A DNA stretch of 32,230 nucleotides, taken from the NCBI GenBank assembly GCA_910588865.1, contig CAJUSJ010000022.1, positions 17,637 to 49,866 on the forward strand, written 5' to 3'. How positions within the stretch are numbered: the first letter of the stretch is position 1; the number at the start of each line of letters is the position of its first letter. The notes below the pieces were generated by a model. It made no database searches, had not been told where the DNA came from, and was given only the letters and a program-made list of their open reading frames with translations. Source of the stretch: an uncultured Lachnospiraceae bacterium. Lineage in GTDB: Bacteria; Bacillota; Clostridia; Lachnospirales; Lachnospiraceae. Below, piece by piece: positions 31,724 through 32,230 of this stretch. The position numbers and the translations under genes are program-made.

Positions 31724-32230
31724 ATACTGGAAGGACATGTATTCCTTCAGAAAAAGCTGAGTATCGAACCATTCACGTTCTCAAAAGAAACTAAAAGCCA
31801 GCCAACAGAGTTTGAAATTTTTTTCCGTACAGAAATCGCGGAGTATCAGTATCAGCTCCATATAATGAAGGATGTTGTAAATTATGAACGTCTGGACCGT
31901 GTGAAATTGGATACCGGGCGACGCTCAGCGCTTTTCGAGCGGGATACGGAAGAAATTTTATTAAAAGGTGTATTTTCCAAACTGAAAGCCAGTGATGACT
32001 TGTCCGCGACATTACCGCTGTTGTCCTATCTTGGTATCACTTATAAAAAAAATGAGGTGGTAAAGGATGTTCTGGAATGGTTTGAATATGGAATTGATTT
32101 TTTAAACTATGGCAATCCCATCGAAGAACTTCGTATGGCGGTATCAAATTCCGAGGATGTCAAGCAGCTAATGCCGGACATGATACAGGAAATGGATCTG
32201 GATATCGTGGATTTCCGTGTAGTTAAAGAT
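31724..32230 (+). pseudogene. 5'-truncated AAA/COG1106-type ATPase fragment, continues past right edge
   Basis: The frame is open from 31724 (after TAA 31721-31723) to the window end, 169 codons. It reads KLSIEPFTFSKETKSQPTEFEIFF, then a Tyr-rich EYQYQLHIMKD strand region, LFERDTEEILLKG, LPLLSYLG and VLEWFEYGIDFL, the middle part of AAA_15/AAA_21 ATPases found in OLD-like and abortive-infection systems. The N-terminal ~80 residues, including Walker A, are absent in any upstream frame. The first ATG is at about 31866, deep inside the domain, with no ribosome site. Composition is AT-richer than the rest of the window. Likely a decayed, transferred gene; the downstream end is unseen. Confidence 0.6.

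Overview
The window looks like the chromosome of a GC-rich, low-oxygen gut Bacillota, most likely a Lachnospiraceae (Clostridium cluster XIVa) member. This is inferred from strong AGGAGG-type ribosome sites, sigma-A promoters, PTS sugar uptake, a 642-aa ABC-F protein, a lone HMA chaperone and an Rpn-type gene remnant. No rRNA, tRNA, CRISPR array or intact insertion sequence was found. Most genes lie on the minus strand.

Layout: (1) 1-2673, a class A penicillin-binding protein, cut by the left edge. (2) 2970-6863, an amylosucrase-like GH13 enzyme, a Cof-type HAD phosphatase and a LacI regulator, with a promoter and cre/LacI-type operator in front of the phosphatase. (3) 7005-7788, a decayed Rpn-like gene that ends at a strong terminator. 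(4) 7837-11838, an MFS-PHP phosphatase-HAD operon, divergent from an AraC regulator. (5) 11865-15004, an ADP-ribose-centred cluster: two microbial PARG (TIGR02452) proteins, an NrtR-like Nudix/winged-helix protein and a NADAR protein. (6) 15202-20228, a four-gene hexitol operon: PfkB kinase, SorE-like dehydrogenase, DeoR regulator and mannitol-type PTS EIICBA. (7) 20426-23653, carB standing alone with its own promoter and terminator. (8) 23709-26447, a DsbA-like protein, an ABC-F protein and an internally deleted VOC gene. (9) 26634-28358, a threonine aldolase convergent with a TIGR01440 gene. (10) 28502-31257, an HMA metal-binding protein under an SmtB/ArsR-type operator, FtsH, and a flavodoxin overlapping ftsH. 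(11) 31333-32230, an AT-rich edge holding a 5'-truncated AAA ATPase.

Two groups stand out as systems. The ADP-ribose cluster combines enzymes that would remove ADP-ribose from protein and from guanine or other N-glycosides with one that could sense or split free ADP-ribose, but no ADP-ribosyltransferase is visible. The hexitol operon encodes what could be a self-contained mannitol route through fructose-1-phosphate that needs no MtlD: PTS to mannitol-1-P, SorE-like oxidation at C2 to fructose-1-P, then PfkB to fructose-1,6-bisphosphate. All functional calls were made by reading the sequences and comparing motifs from memory. No database search was run.
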